This document shows positions 47,312-57,321 of a stretch of 64,000 bases of DNA, in pieces. A model generated the notes under the pieces. It saw only the letters and a list, made by a program, of their open reading frames with translations. It was not told the origin of the DNA and did not search any database. The translations under genes were made by a program, and so were the position numbers. Every line of letters begins with the position of its first letter. Positions within the stretch are counted from its first letter, which is position 1. The stretch comes from DUZB01 sp963747555 (lineage in GTDB: Bacteria > Desulfobacterota > DSM-4660 > Desulfatiglandales > Desulfatiglandaceae): the NCBI GenBank assembly GCA_963747555.1, contig CAVVFZ010000035.1:1-64000 (forward strand), written 5' to 3'.

Positions 47312-48334
47312 TCAGTGTTCCAGTTCAACCTTCAGATCTCTCATCATCAGATCTCGGACCGCCTCTTTGGGCTTCTTCTTTTCATAGAGAATACGATACA
47401 TCTCACTGGTAATTGGCATAACCACTTTCCTGCGTCTTCCAAGCTGGTAAGCTGATTTTGTCGTTCTCACCCCTTCCGCAACCATCTTCATTCCTCCGGT
47501 GATTTCCTCCAGATCCTCACCTTTCCCGATTCTGTATCCCACCGTCCTGTTTCTGCTTAAACCACTGGTACAGGTTAGCACAAGATCTCCCAGACCGGCG
47601 AGACCGGCAAAGGTATGCGCATTACAACCAATGGAAACACCCAACCTTGTGATTTCAGCAAGGCCCCTTGTTATCAACGCAGCCCTGGCATTGTACCCAA
47701 ATCCGAGCCCGTCACAAATCCCTGCGGCAATGGCAATGACATTTTTCATGGCTCCGCCAAGTTGCACTCCAAACAGATCGTCACTTACATACACGCGAAA
47801 AAAATCACGGTTGAAAACCCTCTGCAGCCTTTCCGCATACACCAAATCATGACCCGCGATAGTGACCGCGGCAGGGAGTCTCCTGGAAACCTCACCGGCA
47901 AAACTTGGTCCGGAAAGAGATCCGAATTCCGGCAAGAATTCCGCGCCGAGTACGTCCTCCGTTACCTGGGACATGAGCATCAACGACTCATTTTCTATTC
48001 CTTTGGTAGCCGCCATCAAACAAAGGCCGGAGTGCAAATAAGGCCTTAGATCGGTTATAACCTCTCTGTATACATGCGAAGGAACCGCAAGAACCACAAG
48101 TTCTTTATCGAAAAGCGCCTCTTTTAAAGAAGTAACGGGGTTCAACGAGGGGGATAACTTCACATCAGGCAGAAAGGTCTTGTTTACTCCCTGAGTTTTT
48201 ATCTCCTGAAAAACTTCTGCTTCTCTTACCCAGAGATCCACCTTTTTGCTATTTTCCGCGAGCAGATTACCCAGTGCCGTTCCCCAGCTTCCAGCTCCGA
48301 TTACGGCTATTCGTGAAAACACTTTCGTATTCAT
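47312..48334 (-). CDS. gpsA: glycerol-3-phosphate dehydrogenase [NAD(P)+]
   Basis: 340 residues. Makes glycerol-3-phosphate for phospholipids. The Rossmann motif IGAGSWGTALGNLLAENSK is near the N-terminus, followed by SLSGPSFAGEV and the catalytic Lys in QLGGAMKNVIAIAAGICDGL, then GLAGLGDLVLTCTSGLSRNR. Length is normal. It lies 9 bases downstream of gyrA and 14 bases upstream of birA in one minus-strand run. PlsY, which uses its product, is encoded 6 kb away. Confidence 0.97.
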   Translation of the reverse strand: MNTKVFSRIAVIGAGSWGTALGNLLAENSKKVDLWVREAEVFQEIKTQGVNKTFLPDVKLSPSLNPVTSLKEALFDKELVVLAVPSHVYREVITDLRPYLHSGLCLMAATKGIENESLMLMSQVTEDVLGAEFLPEFGSLSGPSFAGEVSRRLPAAVTIAGHDLVYAERLQRVFNRDFFRVYVSDDLFGVQLGGAMKNVIAIAAGICDGLGFGYNARAALITRGLAEITRLGVSIGCNAHTFAGLAGLGDLVLTCTSGLSRNRTVGYRIGKGEDLEEITGGMKMVAEGVRTTKSAYQLGRRRKVVMPITSEMYRILYEKKKPKEAVRDLMMRDLKVELEH

Positions 48335-48343
48335 TTTGGATCG

Positions 48344-50788
48344 TTATTCCTCTTCTTCCATCACCTTGGCCACACCCACCACTTTTTCGTTCTCTCCCAT
48401 GTCGATGAGTTTTACACCCTGGGTATTTCTTCCAATGATGGAGATATCTCCAACCCTAATTCGTATGATCTTCCCATGCTCTGTAATGATCATCAATTCA
48501 TCCTGATCCGTTACCTGGTAGGAATAGACCACCTTACCATTTCTTTCACTTGTTTTTATGGTAAGAACCCCCATCCCTCCTCTTAACTGAACAGGATATT
48601 CGTCTGTCCGCGTGCGCTTCCCGTAACCGTTCTCGGTAACCGTAAGAATCGTAGCCCCTTCACCAAGCGTTTCCATTCCTACCACCTGGTTACCCGGGTT
48701 CATTCTGATACAGATATTTCCCGCAGCCACCCTGCCCATGCTCCTGAGATCCGTTTCCTTAAAACGAATGGATTTTCCCTCTCGCGTAGTGAGAAAAATA
48801 TCCTGATTCCCATTGGATATCCGTACTGCAATCAATTCATCATCCTCGTTTATTTTAAGGCCAAGCGTTCCAACGGACCTGGGATGACTATAAGCCTTCA
48901 GTTCAGTCTTTTTCACAAGACCATTTTTTGTAGCCATAACCACATATTTCCCTTCTTCAAAATCTCGCACAGGGAGTATGGTTGCAATACGCTCCTCCTT
49001 TTTCAAATCCAGCAAATTTACAATGGCTTTCCCTTTGGACATGCGTCCACCTTCGGGAATTTCATGAACTTTCTTCCAGTAAACACGCCCTGCATTGCTG
49101 AAAAATAGAAAATAGTCATGAGAAGAAGCCACGAACAGATGCTCTACAAAGTCTTCCTCCTTCGGCCTAACCCCGGTAAGCCCCTTGCCTCCTCGGCGCT
49201 GAGCTCGGTAAAGACTGCTCGGGTTTCGCTTTATATAACCGTTATGACTGATGGTTACCACCATATCCTCTTCAGCGATAAGATCCTCCATATCAATATC
49301 TTCAACAGCTTCAAGAATCTCTGTTCTTCTTTCATCTCCGAACTGTACTCGAATTTCTTCGGTTTCATCCCTGATCAGATGAAGCACCATGGAAGGGTTC
49401 TCCAAAATTGCCTTGAATCGCTCTATATCTTTAATGAGTCCTTGATATTCCTCAATTATTTTTTCACGCTCCAAGCCAGTCAATCGCTGCAATCTCATAT
49501 CAAGAATGGCCTGCGCTTGAATTTCCGTGAAGCTGAACTCCGTCATCAGTCGGCTCTTTGCCTCTTTCCCGTCCGATGAAGACCGAATCAGTTCTATGAT
49601 ATCGTCCAAGAAATCCAGTGCCTTTTTCAATCCTTCCAGAATATGGGCACGCGCTTCGGCCTTTTTCAAATCATAAATGGTTCGTCTGACAACAATTTCG
49701 CGCCGATGACTGACAAAATGCTGAAGAATTTCTTTTAAATTGAAAACTTTCGGTCTTCCATTAGAGATAGCAAGGAATATAATTCCGAACGATACTTCCA
49801 TCTGCGTGAACTTGTAGAGCCTGTTGAGAATAACCATCGGATTACCATCCCGCTTCAGCTCAATGGCTATTCTCATTCCATCCCTGTCGGATTCATCTCT
49901 GATTTCAGAAATTCCTTCTATCTTCTTTTCTTTCACTTGTTCGGCAATTTTTTCAAGCAGCTTTCCCTTATTTACCTGATAAGGAATTTCAGAGATGATA
50001 ATCCGTTCCCGGTTCTGACCAAATTTCTCCACAAAGGCCCTTCCCCTGACCTTGATGATCCCTCTTCCGGTCTTATAAGCCTCTGTAATGCCGCGCCTTC
50101 CCACGATATATCCGCCAGTGGGAAAATCAGGCCCCGGCACGATTTTAGTAAGTTCGCTAATGCTGATATCAGGATCATCAATAATTGCTCGAACTGCTTT
50201 ACACACTTCAGAGAGATTGTGAGGCGGTGCATTTGTAGCCATTCCCACTGCAATGCCCGACGATCCATTGATAAGAAACGTCGGCAGTGTCGTAGGGAGA
50301 ATCACCGGTTCAACAAGAGATCCGTCATAGGTCGGTACAAAATCAACCGTTTCTTTTTCAATATCTTCCAGAAACCCCATGGCCGCCCGCGTCATTCTAA
50401 CTTCTGTATATCGCATGGCGGCCGGGGGATCCCCATCAACCGAACCAAAGTTTCCCTGGCCGTCAATGAGCAGATATCGCATGGAAAAATCCTGGGCCAT
50501 CCTCACAATGGTGTCGTATACCGCGGTATCCCCGTGTGGATGATATTTACCGATAACATCGCCCACAACTCTGGCGGATTTCTTAAACGGCCGGTTGAAA
50601 TAATTTTTCAGTTCATGCATGGCGAATAGTACTCGCCTGTGAACAGGTTTTAAACCGTCCCTGATATCCGGAAGCGCTCTACCCACAATAACGCTCATGG
50701 AATACTCGAGATACGATTTCTTCATCTCATCTTCTATATTTGCAGAATCCTGATTTAAATCTGTAACCATAATTGTCTTGTTCTCCAA
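48344..50788 (-). CDS. gyrA: DNA gyrase subunit A
   Basis: 814 residues, complete. Catalyses ATP-driven negative supercoiling together with GyrB. Visible: N-terminal LEYSMSVIVGRALPDIRDGL, the quinolone-region HPHGDTAVYD (Thr at the position that is Ser83 in E. coli), the catalytic Tyr in AMRYTEVRM, the coiled coil, and the C-terminal beta-pinwheel with the GyrA box QRRGGKG. A second in-frame ATG (codon 7) is an alternative start. gyrB lies 215 bases upstream behind its own terminator. Confidence 0.98.
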   Translation of the reverse strand: MENKTIMVTDLNQDSANIEDEMKKSYLEYSMSVIVGRALPDIRDGLKPVHRRVLFAMHELKNYFNRPFKKSARVVGDVIGKYHPHGDTAVYDTIVRMAQDFSMRYLLIDGQGNFGSVDGDPPAAMRYTEVRMTRAAMGFLEDIEKETVDFVPTYDGSLVEPVILPTTLPTFLINGSSGIAVGMATNAPPHNLSEVCKAVRAIIDDPDISISELTKIVPGPDFPTGGYIVGRRGITEAYKTGRGIIKVRGRAFVEKFGQNRERIIISEIPYQVNKGKLLEKIAEQVKEKKIEGISEIRDESDRDGMRIAIELKRDGNPMVILNRLYKFTQMEVSFGIIFLAISNGRPKVFNLKEILQHFVSHRREIVVRRTIYDLKKAEARAHILEGLKKALDFLDDIIELIRSSSDGKEAKSRLMTEFSFTEIQAQAILDMRLQRLTGLEREKIIEEYQGLIKDIERFKAILENPSMVLHLIRDETEEIRVQFGDERRTEILEAVEDIDMEDLIAEEDMVVTISHNGYIKRNPSSLYRAQRRGGKGLTGVRPKEEDFVEHLFVASSHDYFLFFSNAGRVYWKKVHEIPEGGRMSKGKAIVNLLDLKKEERIATILPVRDFEEGKYVVMATKNGLVKKTELKAYSHPRSVGTLGLKINEDDELIAVRISNGNQDIFLTTREGKSIRFKETDLRSMGRVAAGNICIRMNPGNQVVGMETLGEGATILTVTENGYGKRTRTDEYPVQLRGGMGVLTIKTSERNGKVVYSYQVTDQDELMIITEHGKIIRIRVGDISIIGRNTQGVKLIDMGENEKVVGVAKVMEEEE

Positions 50789-50886
50789 TCAGAGTGAATC
50801 ATTGCTCTAATACGATCACCGTCTGTCAACCTTTTTCCCATATTGAGCACTTCCTCTGAACAGTTCCCATTTTCTTTTATATGATC

Positions 50887-50921
50887 CAAAAAAACGAAGA
50901 CCGCAACAATGCGATCTTCTC
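50887..50921 (-). terminator. rho-independent terminator after gyrB
   Basis: On the minus strand GAAGATCGCA pairs with TGCGGTCTTC (one G-U) around a TTGT loop and is followed by a T7 run. It separates gyrB from gyrA transcription. Confidence 0.85.
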
Positions 50922-51003
50922 GTCATATATTTCGGGCACATTTTCTTATTGTGTTTCGCAGAAATTCATAAAAAAGTTAAAATTTTCAGTTTCAAGCGCC
51001 CGA

Positions 51004-53394
51004 TCATATATCCAGATCCGTAACCTCAAGCGCATTGTTCTCTATAAATTCCCTTCTCTGATCCACCTTATCTCCCATGAGAATGGTAAAGATCTGATCC
51101 GCCTCTACAACATCTTCCACCCTCACTTTCACAAGGGTTCTCTTCTGAGGATCCATGGTCGTGTTCCATAGTTGTTCCGGATTCATTTCCCCGAGACCTT
51201 TGTAACGCTGTATACTCAGACCTTTTTTGGCTTTTTCCATTAAATCATTCAATAATTTCTTGGGGTCCTCGATCTTCTCTTTTTCTCCATCCTCTTTTAT
51301 TCGAAAGCCTTCGCTTTTCAAAGACCTGAAATCATCGCTCGTACCCATAATGCGCCTGAGTTCGGGAGAAGAAAAGAAATCCCAGTTTACGGAAAAACTC
51401 TGTCCACCATTGTGCGTTTCCGTAACCATGAATTCATAATAACCATCTTCCTCCACAAATTGAATGTTTCTTACTTTAAAACCGTTTTCGTCAAGTTTCT
51501 TAAACAGGTCATCCATAAATTCCCGGTTCTTAAACTGATTTCTGTTTTTTGCTCCATTCAGTATTAAAAATTCGATGAATTTCGGGCTGAATCCCTTTCT
51601 TGAAAGCTTGTCGATGCTGTCAAAAAATTTTACCAGCCGTCCAAGAAGCAATATCAATCTGTGTCCTGAGACTTCTTTCCCATCCGTAAAGGAAATCTTT
51701 TCTTTCTCCGATATCCTCTGCAACATGAACTCATTAAAGCGTTCCTCATCCTTCACATAGGTTTCCTGCTTATTCGCCGCCACCCGGTACAACGGTGGCT
51801 GGGCTACATACAGATACCCGTTTTCAATGAGCTCCGGCATTTGCCTGAAAAAGAAGGTCAAAAGCAGCGTACGAATGTGCGCCCCATCCACATCCGCATC
51901 CGTCATGATAATGACCTTGTGATAGCGTATGGATCCGATATCATAATCCGTCTCTCCAATTCCCGTGCCCAGGGCGGCAATCATGGTATGGATCATTTCG
52001 TTCGAAATCATCTTGTCGAATCTGGCTTTTTCAACATTAAGTATCTTTCCTCGCAACGGCAAAATAGCCTGTGTCCTGCGATCCCTTCCCTGTTTCGCGG
52101 AACCACCCGCCGAATCACCCTCCACAATGAATATTTCGCTCATGGCAGGGTCTTTTTCCTGACAATCAGCCAATTTACCGGGCAGTGAATTATCAGAAAG
52201 GATTCCCTTCCGTCTCGCCAGGTCCTTCGCCTTTCTTGCCGCTTCCCGTGCTCGCGCAGCATCGATCACCTTTGAAAGAATGGCCTTGACGACGGCAGGA
52301 TTTTCCTCAAAGTATGTACTCAAACCCTCATTTACCAGCGTCTCTACCTGTCCTTTTACATCGCTGTTTCCCAGTTTCATTTTGGTCTGCCCTTCAAACT
52401 GGGGATCCGGCAATTTCACGCTGACCACAGCCGTCAGACCTTCCCTTACGTCATCTCCCGAAAGCTTTTCCTTAAAATTCTTTGCTTGGGCTGAATTCTG
52501 CAGATACTGATTGATGCTTCTCGTAAGAGCGGCCTTAAAGCCACTGAGATGACTCCCCCCCTCCCTCGTATTGATATTGTTGGCAAAGGTGAAAAGGTTT
52601 TCCTTATAAGAATTGTTGTATTGAAATGCCACATCGATTAATACATCATTCTTTGAACCGGAAATGTAAATCGGTTTGGGATGAAGAACTTCCTTGTTCT
52701 GATTCAGATATTCTACAAAGGACTCAATACCACCCTCATAGAAAAAATCCTTTTTCTTGCCGCTCACCTCATCGGATATAATAATCCGAAGTCCTTTTGT
52801 GAGAAATGACAGTTCACGCATTCTTTTTGCAAGAATTTCAAAATCAAAGTCGATGGTTTCGAAAATTTCCGGATCCGGCATAAAATGAATTCTGGTTCCC
52901 GTTCTTTCCGTGTCACCCCTCATCTCAAGAGGGCATTTTGTTTCTCCTCTTTCATAGCGCTGAAAATAAACTTTATTGTTACGATAAACATTGACCTCAA
53001 GAAATTTCGAAAGAGCATTCACAACGGATACCCCAACCCCATGGAGCCCACCTGATACTTTATAGCTTTCGTTGTCAAATTTACCGCCGGCGTGCAACTT
53101 CGTCATCACTACCTCAAGAGCCGACATATTCCCTGAGCCATGCATCCCAACCGGTATCCCTCTGCCATTATCCCTTATGACAACACTGTTATCGCTCAAA
53201 AGCTTGATATTGATCTGGTCACAGTATCCGGCAAGCGCCTCATCTATGCTGTTATCCACCACTTCATAAACGAGATGATGAAGACCCTCGACAGACGTAT
53301 TGCCAATATACATGGAAGGTCTTTTCCTAACCGCTGAAAGACCCTCTAAAACTTTGATGTCCGATGCTTCATAACTTCTATTCGCTTGCGTCAT
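51004..53394 (-). CDS. gyrB: DNA gyrase subunit B
   Basis: 796 residues. Features: GHKL ATPase (DNGRGIPVGMHG, GLHGVGVSVVNALS), transducer domain, TOPRIM (VEGDSAGGSAKQGRDRRTQA, TDADVDGAHIRTLLLTFFFR) and the C-terminal RYKGLGEMNPEQLW motif. The length fits the long Gram-negative GyrB form. It starts one base after the dnaN stop, indicating coupling; a terminator follows at 50887-50921. Confidence 0.98.
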   Translation of the reverse strand: MTQANRSYEASDIKVLEGLSAVRKRPSMYIGNTSVEGLHHLVYEVVDNSIDEALAGYCDQINIKLLSDNSVVIRDNGRGIPVGMHGSGNMSALEVVMTKLHAGGKFDNESYKVSGGLHGVGVSVVNALSKFLEVNVYRNNKVYFQRYERGETKCPLEMRGDTERTGTRIHFMPDPEIFETIDFDFEILAKRMRELSFLTKGLRIIISDEVSGKKKDFFYEGGIESFVEYLNQNKEVLHPKPIYISGSKNDVLIDVAFQYNNSYKENLFTFANNINTREGGSHLSGFKAALTRSINQYLQNSAQAKNFKEKLSGDDVREGLTAVVSVKLPDPQFEGQTKMKLGNSDVKGQVETLVNEGLSTYFEENPAVVKAILSKVIDAARAREAARKAKDLARRKGILSDNSLPGKLADCQEKDPAMSEIFIVEGDSAGGSAKQGRDRRTQAILPLRGKILNVEKARFDKMISNEMIHTMIAALGTGIGETDYDIGSIRYHKVIIMTDADVDGAHIRTLLLTFFFRQMPELIENGYLYVAQPPLYRVAANKQETYVKDEERFNEFMLQRISEKEKISFTDGKEVSGHRLILLLGRLVKFFDSIDKLSRKGFSPKFIEFLILNGAKNRNQFKNREFMDDLFKKLDENGFKVRNIQFVEEDGYYEFMVTETHNGGQSFSVNWDFFSSPELRRIMGTSDDFRSLKSEGFRIKEDGEKEKIEDPKKLLNDLMEKAKKGLSIQRYKGLGEMNPEQLWNTTMDPQKRTLVKVRVEDVVEADQIFTILMGDKVDQRREFIENNALEVTDLDI

Positions 53395-53395
53395 T

Positions 53396-54511
53396 CTATA
53401 CCCTCATAGGCATGATAAGACCCAGAAAGCCCTTGTCAGCTTCTCCTCGAATGGTGCATGGTTTTGAACCATCCGTAAAGCCAAGGCTTATCGTCTCACT
53501 TTCCATGGCCTGTAATGTATCTACAAAAAATTTCGGATTAAAACCCGCTGTAATAGGTTCACCACTGAATTCAATGTTTATCTGCTCCTGCCCCTCTCCG
53601 AGTTCAGGATTTGTGGAAACGAGATCCAGAACATTGTTCTCCAGCGTGATTTTGACAGCTCGATATCGTTCATTGCTTAATATAAGCATTTTTCTCATGC
53701 CTTCCAAAAGGGAATTCCGGTTTATCTTTATGGCATACTCTTCGTTTTTTGGGATGACCATGTTGTAATCCGGAAATCTGGTTTCCAGCAGCCGAATCAT
53801 CAGAAAACCGTTATTTTTTCTGGCAATGCAGTTTTTGTCCTCAAATCCTATCTCTAAGGTTCCTCCTTCCGAAGCCATTTTATTAATTTCCGACATGCCC
53901 TTTCTTGCCACAAGAAGACCGGCTTTCAAATTAAGGTTCGCTACATTCGGAACAGGCTTATCCACCAGTGAGAGTCTGTGACCATCGGTGGCTACCATTC
54001 TGAGAAAGCTGCCAGAATCCGAAGAAATCTTTTCTGTTAAAACCCCCGACAATTTAAAACCTGCCTCTTCAGCAGTTACGGCATAGATTGTTTTGTTGAT
54101 CATATCGCAAAGGGTTTCCCCCTCTATTTCAATCATGCTCACCCCTTCAGGTTCCATAAAACCGGGAAATTCATCAGCATCTATACAGGCAAGATCAAAC
54201 CTGGCAACCGTGTCTGAAATGAGTACACGGTTATTTTCCTTTTCTTTGATATGAAATGTTTCAGAACGGCTTTCCCGTATTATTTCGAAGAGTTTACGAC
54301 CCGAAATAGTAATGCTTCCTTCTTTTAATACATCCGCCTTCACAATTTGCCTAAACCCCAGTTCCAAATCCGTTGCAGAGAGTTGCACTTCGGAGCCTTG
54401 TGCTGTAAAAAGGATCGTCGAAAGAACAGGCATATTGCTTTTTCTTTCAATAATGCTTTGAACCCGTGAGACAGACTTCAAAAGTTCATCCCTGCTAATT
54501 TTTATCTCCAT
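53396..54511 (-). CDS. dnaN: DNA polymerase III beta sliding clamp
   Basis: 371 residues, three clamp domains, full length. Conserved pieces include SISGRKLFEIIRESR in domain I, FKLSGVLTEK and MVATDGHRLS in domain II, RKGMSEINKM, and the C-terminal GLIMPMRV that forms part of the peptide-binding pocket. Forms the ring that tethers polymerase III and many repair proteins to DNA. Start ATG 54511 after AAAGGAG. It follows dnaA with a 177-base gap and overlaps nothing. Confidence 0.98.
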   Translation of the reverse strand: MEIKISRDELLKSVSRVQSIIERKSNMPVLSTILFTAQGSEVQLSATDLELGFRQIVKADVLKEGSITISGRKLFEIIRESRSETFHIKEKENNRVLISDTVARFDLACIDADEFPGFMEPEGVSMIEIEGETLCDMINKTIYAVTAEEAGFKLSGVLTEKISSDSGSFLRMVATDGHRLSLVDKPVPNVANLNLKAGLLVARKGMSEINKMASEGGTLEIGFEDKNCIARKNNGFLMIRLLETRFPDYNMVIPKNEEYAIKINRNSLLEGMRKMLILSNERYRAVKITLENNVLDLVSTNPELGEGQEQINIEFSGEPITAGFNPKFFVDTLQAMESETISLGFTDGSKPCTIRGEADKGFLGLIMPMRV

Positions 54512-54558
54512 GGTTTTTTCAGGACTCCTTTTGTTTTTGTATGTTTATAATAAAAGAG

Positions 54559-54586
54559 GATATAACAATAATCATAAGGCTGACAA
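54559..54586 (-). promoter_or_regulatory. promoter candidate for dnaN
   Basis: On the minus strand TTGTCA and TATATC are 16 bases apart, about 48 bases before the dnaN start, inside a very AT-rich spacer. Confidence 0.4.
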
Positions 54587-54688
54587 TTTGTTTAAAAATT
54601 TATTAATCCATTGAAATGATACATAAAAGATTGCATTTTCACTGGTAAAGAAATAGACACTCTCTTCTGGATTTAAAAGAAATTCTCA

Positions 54689-56062
54689 TCAGGAAGAGCT
54701 TTTATACAAAGTTTGATCACGTTCTGAACAATCCTGTTTCGATTGACCCCATGCAAGCAGAAAATCTTTTAATCGGTTTACATCATCCTTGATGCGTGGA
54801 TTATTTTTCTTTTCCTTTTCAATGTGTTTGAGCGCGTAAACAACGGTGGAATGATCTTTTTTCCCAAAGGCGTTCCCTATTTCCTTCATAGTCAATCCGG
54901 TCAGATCTCTGCTCAGAAAAATGGCGATTTGACGGGGGTAAGAAAACTGTCTTTTTTTTTTGTTTGATAACAGGTCATTCAACGAGATATTGAAGTAGCC
55001 GGCAGTCAGCTTTTGTATGCTTTGGAGGTCTATTTTATCTTCGAGTCTATTTTTCGTGATGAAGTGCACCATAGACATTCCAATCTCACGTCCATAAAGG
55101 GAGGAACGAATCTTCAGATCCTGAAGATATTTGTCGATTTCATCTAAATTTTGAACAGATTTTGCCAGGAACAAAATGACATCCTCGGACAGATGGAGCC
55201 TCATTATTTTTTCTTTTCTTTTTATTAGAGCAATTTTGGTTTGCTGATCGCTGGAGTCTATTTTCGTTACAAGGCCCCATTGCAGACGTGATTTGAGATG
55301 TGGCATGAGGTTGTCGATTTTGTTTGGAGGACAATTTGCGGCTACAACAATCTGTTTTTTCGATTCAATAAAAGCGTTGAAAATTTGTATGCAACTCTGT
55401 TGTGCATCATTATGATCTGCGATGAGATGAAAATTGTCCAAAAGAATCAGATCGGGCATGACATTCCTGTTTTGGCTGTTGATTCTGCTGCCCAACGTCT
55501 TAAATTCAGATACTGAATCATAGGAAGAAAGGTATAAGACTCTTGTGGATGGTTTTTCAACGATCCTATGATTTCCGATGGCATGCAGAAGATGGGTTTT
55601 CCCAGAGCTATTGCTGCTGTAAATATAAAACGGATTATATTTGGTGCCTGGTATCTGAACAATCTCCAGCGCCGATGACCAGGTAAGTTCATTGCAGTCT
55701 GAAATGACGAAGTTATGGAAGGTGAATTCCGGATTGAGTCTGTTATCGTCATTTATCCCATTCTCGCTTGCTCCCCACTTTTCTGGTGTCTCTTGAATTT
55801 CAGGAAGCCATGGCGTGTCTCCGTGAACAAAGTGTAGTTTTGGAAACAAGCTTAGATTTTCTTTTAAAAGGTTTCGAATCTGATCCGTATAGTTGTCTTT
55901 TAACCATCTCGCTACAAACTTGTTTGGAACTTCAATCGTGGCCCTTGTGGAGTCAACCGCTTTAAGGGATGTATGTGATATCCAGGTTTCAAATTCGGAT
56001 TTTGATATATCAGCAGAAAACTCTTTTTTCACGCGCTCCCATATATCATTTTCTATAGTCAT
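54689..56062 (-). CDS. dnaA: chromosomal replication initiator DnaA, divergent ATPase motifs
   Basis: 457 residues with all four DnaA domains. Domain I has the KFVARWLKDNYTDQI segment. Domain III has the AAA+ core. Domain IV has KEIGNAFGKKDHSTVVYALK for DnaA-box binding. The Walker A region reads SSNSSGKTHLLHAIG, lacking the usual first Gly of GxxxxGKT. The Walker B region reads LILLDNFHLIAD, with Asn where most DnaA proteins have a second Asp. The arginine-finger region LKSRLQWGLV is kept. Position next to dnaN-gyrB supports orthology. No frameshift. Confidence 0.93.
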   Translation of the reverse strand: MTIENDIWERVKKEFSADISKSEFETWISHTSLKAVDSTRATIEVPNKFVARWLKDNYTDQIRNLLKENLSLFPKLHFVHGDTPWLPEIQETPEKWGASENGINDDNRLNPEFTFHNFVISDCNELTWSSALEIVQIPGTKYNPFYIYSSNSSGKTHLLHAIGNHRIVEKPSTRVLYLSSYDSVSEFKTLGSRINSQNRNVMPDLILLDNFHLIADHNDAQQSCIQIFNAFIESKKQIVVAANCPPNKIDNLMPHLKSRLQWGLVTKIDSSDQQTKIALIKRKEKIMRLHLSEDVILFLAKSVQNLDEIDKYLQDLKIRSSLYGREIGMSMVHFITKNRLEDKIDLQSIQKLTAGYFNISLNDLLSNKKKRQFSYPRQIAIFLSRDLTGLTMKEIGNAFGKKDHSTVVYALKHIEKEKKNNPRIKDDVNRLKDFLLAWGQSKQDCSERDQTLYKSSS

Positions 56063-56276
56063 TCTATAATTTTTTTATATAGTTATGCGAAATTTTTTGA
56101 AATGGTTAAAAAATTGCAATTGTAGTTTTTTTTTGCAATAATAGCAATGTAAATTATTATTTTGTGAGCGATGACACTTTAGAAATTTGATAGAATAGCG
56201 TCTCCGGGAATAAATGCTGAGGGCACTGGCCCCAACTCTTTTTTAACCTGTCTACAATGTAACGTAAGGAGAATGA

Positions 56277-57033
56277 ATGATGACGTGTTTGGTGGCACTC
56301 GCCGGAAAAGGAGGTACTGGAAAGACAACAACAGCCGGTATGTTGATAAAATATCTCGTGGAAAATGGTAAATCACCCGTTCTTGCAGTGGATGCGGATG
56401 CAAATGCAAATCTTAATGAGGTTCTGGGTCTGAAAGTCGAGGAAACCCTGGGAGATGCACGAGAAAAGATGAAAGGAGGGGATTCCGCCGGCATGACGAA
56501 AGATGTTTATATGGAGATGAAAATTCAGCAGGCCGTTGTGGAAGCTGATAATTTTGATCTCGTTGTCATGGGGCGACCTGAAGGGGCGGGGTGTTATTGC
56601 GCTGCCAATACGTTGCTCACACAATATCTTGAGAGGCTGATTGATAACTATAATTATATCGTGATTGATAACGAGGCGGGAATGGAGCATTTAAGCCGGC
56701 TTACCACGAAGAATATTGATATTCTTCTCGTGGTCTCCGATCCCTCTCGCAGGGGTCTGCAGGCCGCCTCGCGAATCGTGGAACTGAGCGGTGTTTTGCC
56801 CTTGAATATCGGAGAGAAAGTGGTGATGGTCAATCGGGTGAAAAGCGGACAGGAAGAATCGATCAGAAAAATTTTGAAGGAGTATTCACTTGAAATGGTC
56901 GGAATGGTACCCGAGGACCCTCAAGTGGCAGAGTTTGATCTTAAGGGAAAGCCCACAATTCGAGCTTGAAAAAGAAAGCAGCTCCATGAAAGCGGCTTAT
57001 GCGATTTTCGACAAAATTTTGGAAGACAGATAG
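56277..57033 (+). pseudogene. cooC: CODH nickel-insertion ATPase CooC, one frameshift near the end
   Basis: About 251 residues when restored. The deviant Walker A AGKGGTGKTTTAGMLIKYL, AVDADANANLNEVLG and the Cys pair in EGAGCYCAANTLL (the CxC that binds Ni/Zn at the dimer interface) identify CooC. It hydrolyses ATP to load Ni into the CODH C-cluster. The frame stops early after GKPTIRA at 56969. A one-base slip near 56950 gives the normal tail FELEKESSSMKAAYAIFDKI with stop at 57033. It is the first gene of the CODH/ACS cluster; the start may be the ATG at 56277 or 56280. Confidence 0.9.
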
Positions 57034-57119
57034 CTATATCTTGTGTTTCATTTTTTTTAAATACTATATATTGAATAATTTAAAAGCGCAAAACCCATTA
57101 AAATCACAGTAAAAATTTC

Positions 57120-57148
57120 TTGACAATTGGTTGATATTTTTCTAATTT
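57120..57148 (+). promoter_or_regulatory. sigma-70-type promoter of the acs operon
   Basis: TTGACA (57120-57125) and TAATTT (57143-57148) are separated by 17 bases, about 175 bases before acsD. The leader from 57149 to 57321 holds no gene. Confidence 0.6.
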
Positions 57149-57321
57149 GAGTATATCCCTTTAGTTCGAGGGATTTTTTTGCCCGTGTTTTGTTCTATTT
57201 TTCACAATAAAGACTAAAGAGAAGTTTTTGTCTTTGATTGCTCAGGTATTTTGGTAAGCGGTGCAAGAGAAAAGCCGCGGATTGTTAACAAACAAAGATT
57301 AGGAAGAAGGAGGTAAGGAAA

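Noticed and set aside
54512..54688. oriC in the dnaA-dnaN spacer
   Set aside because: AT-rich, but no TTATCCACA-type boxes were found, so not called.
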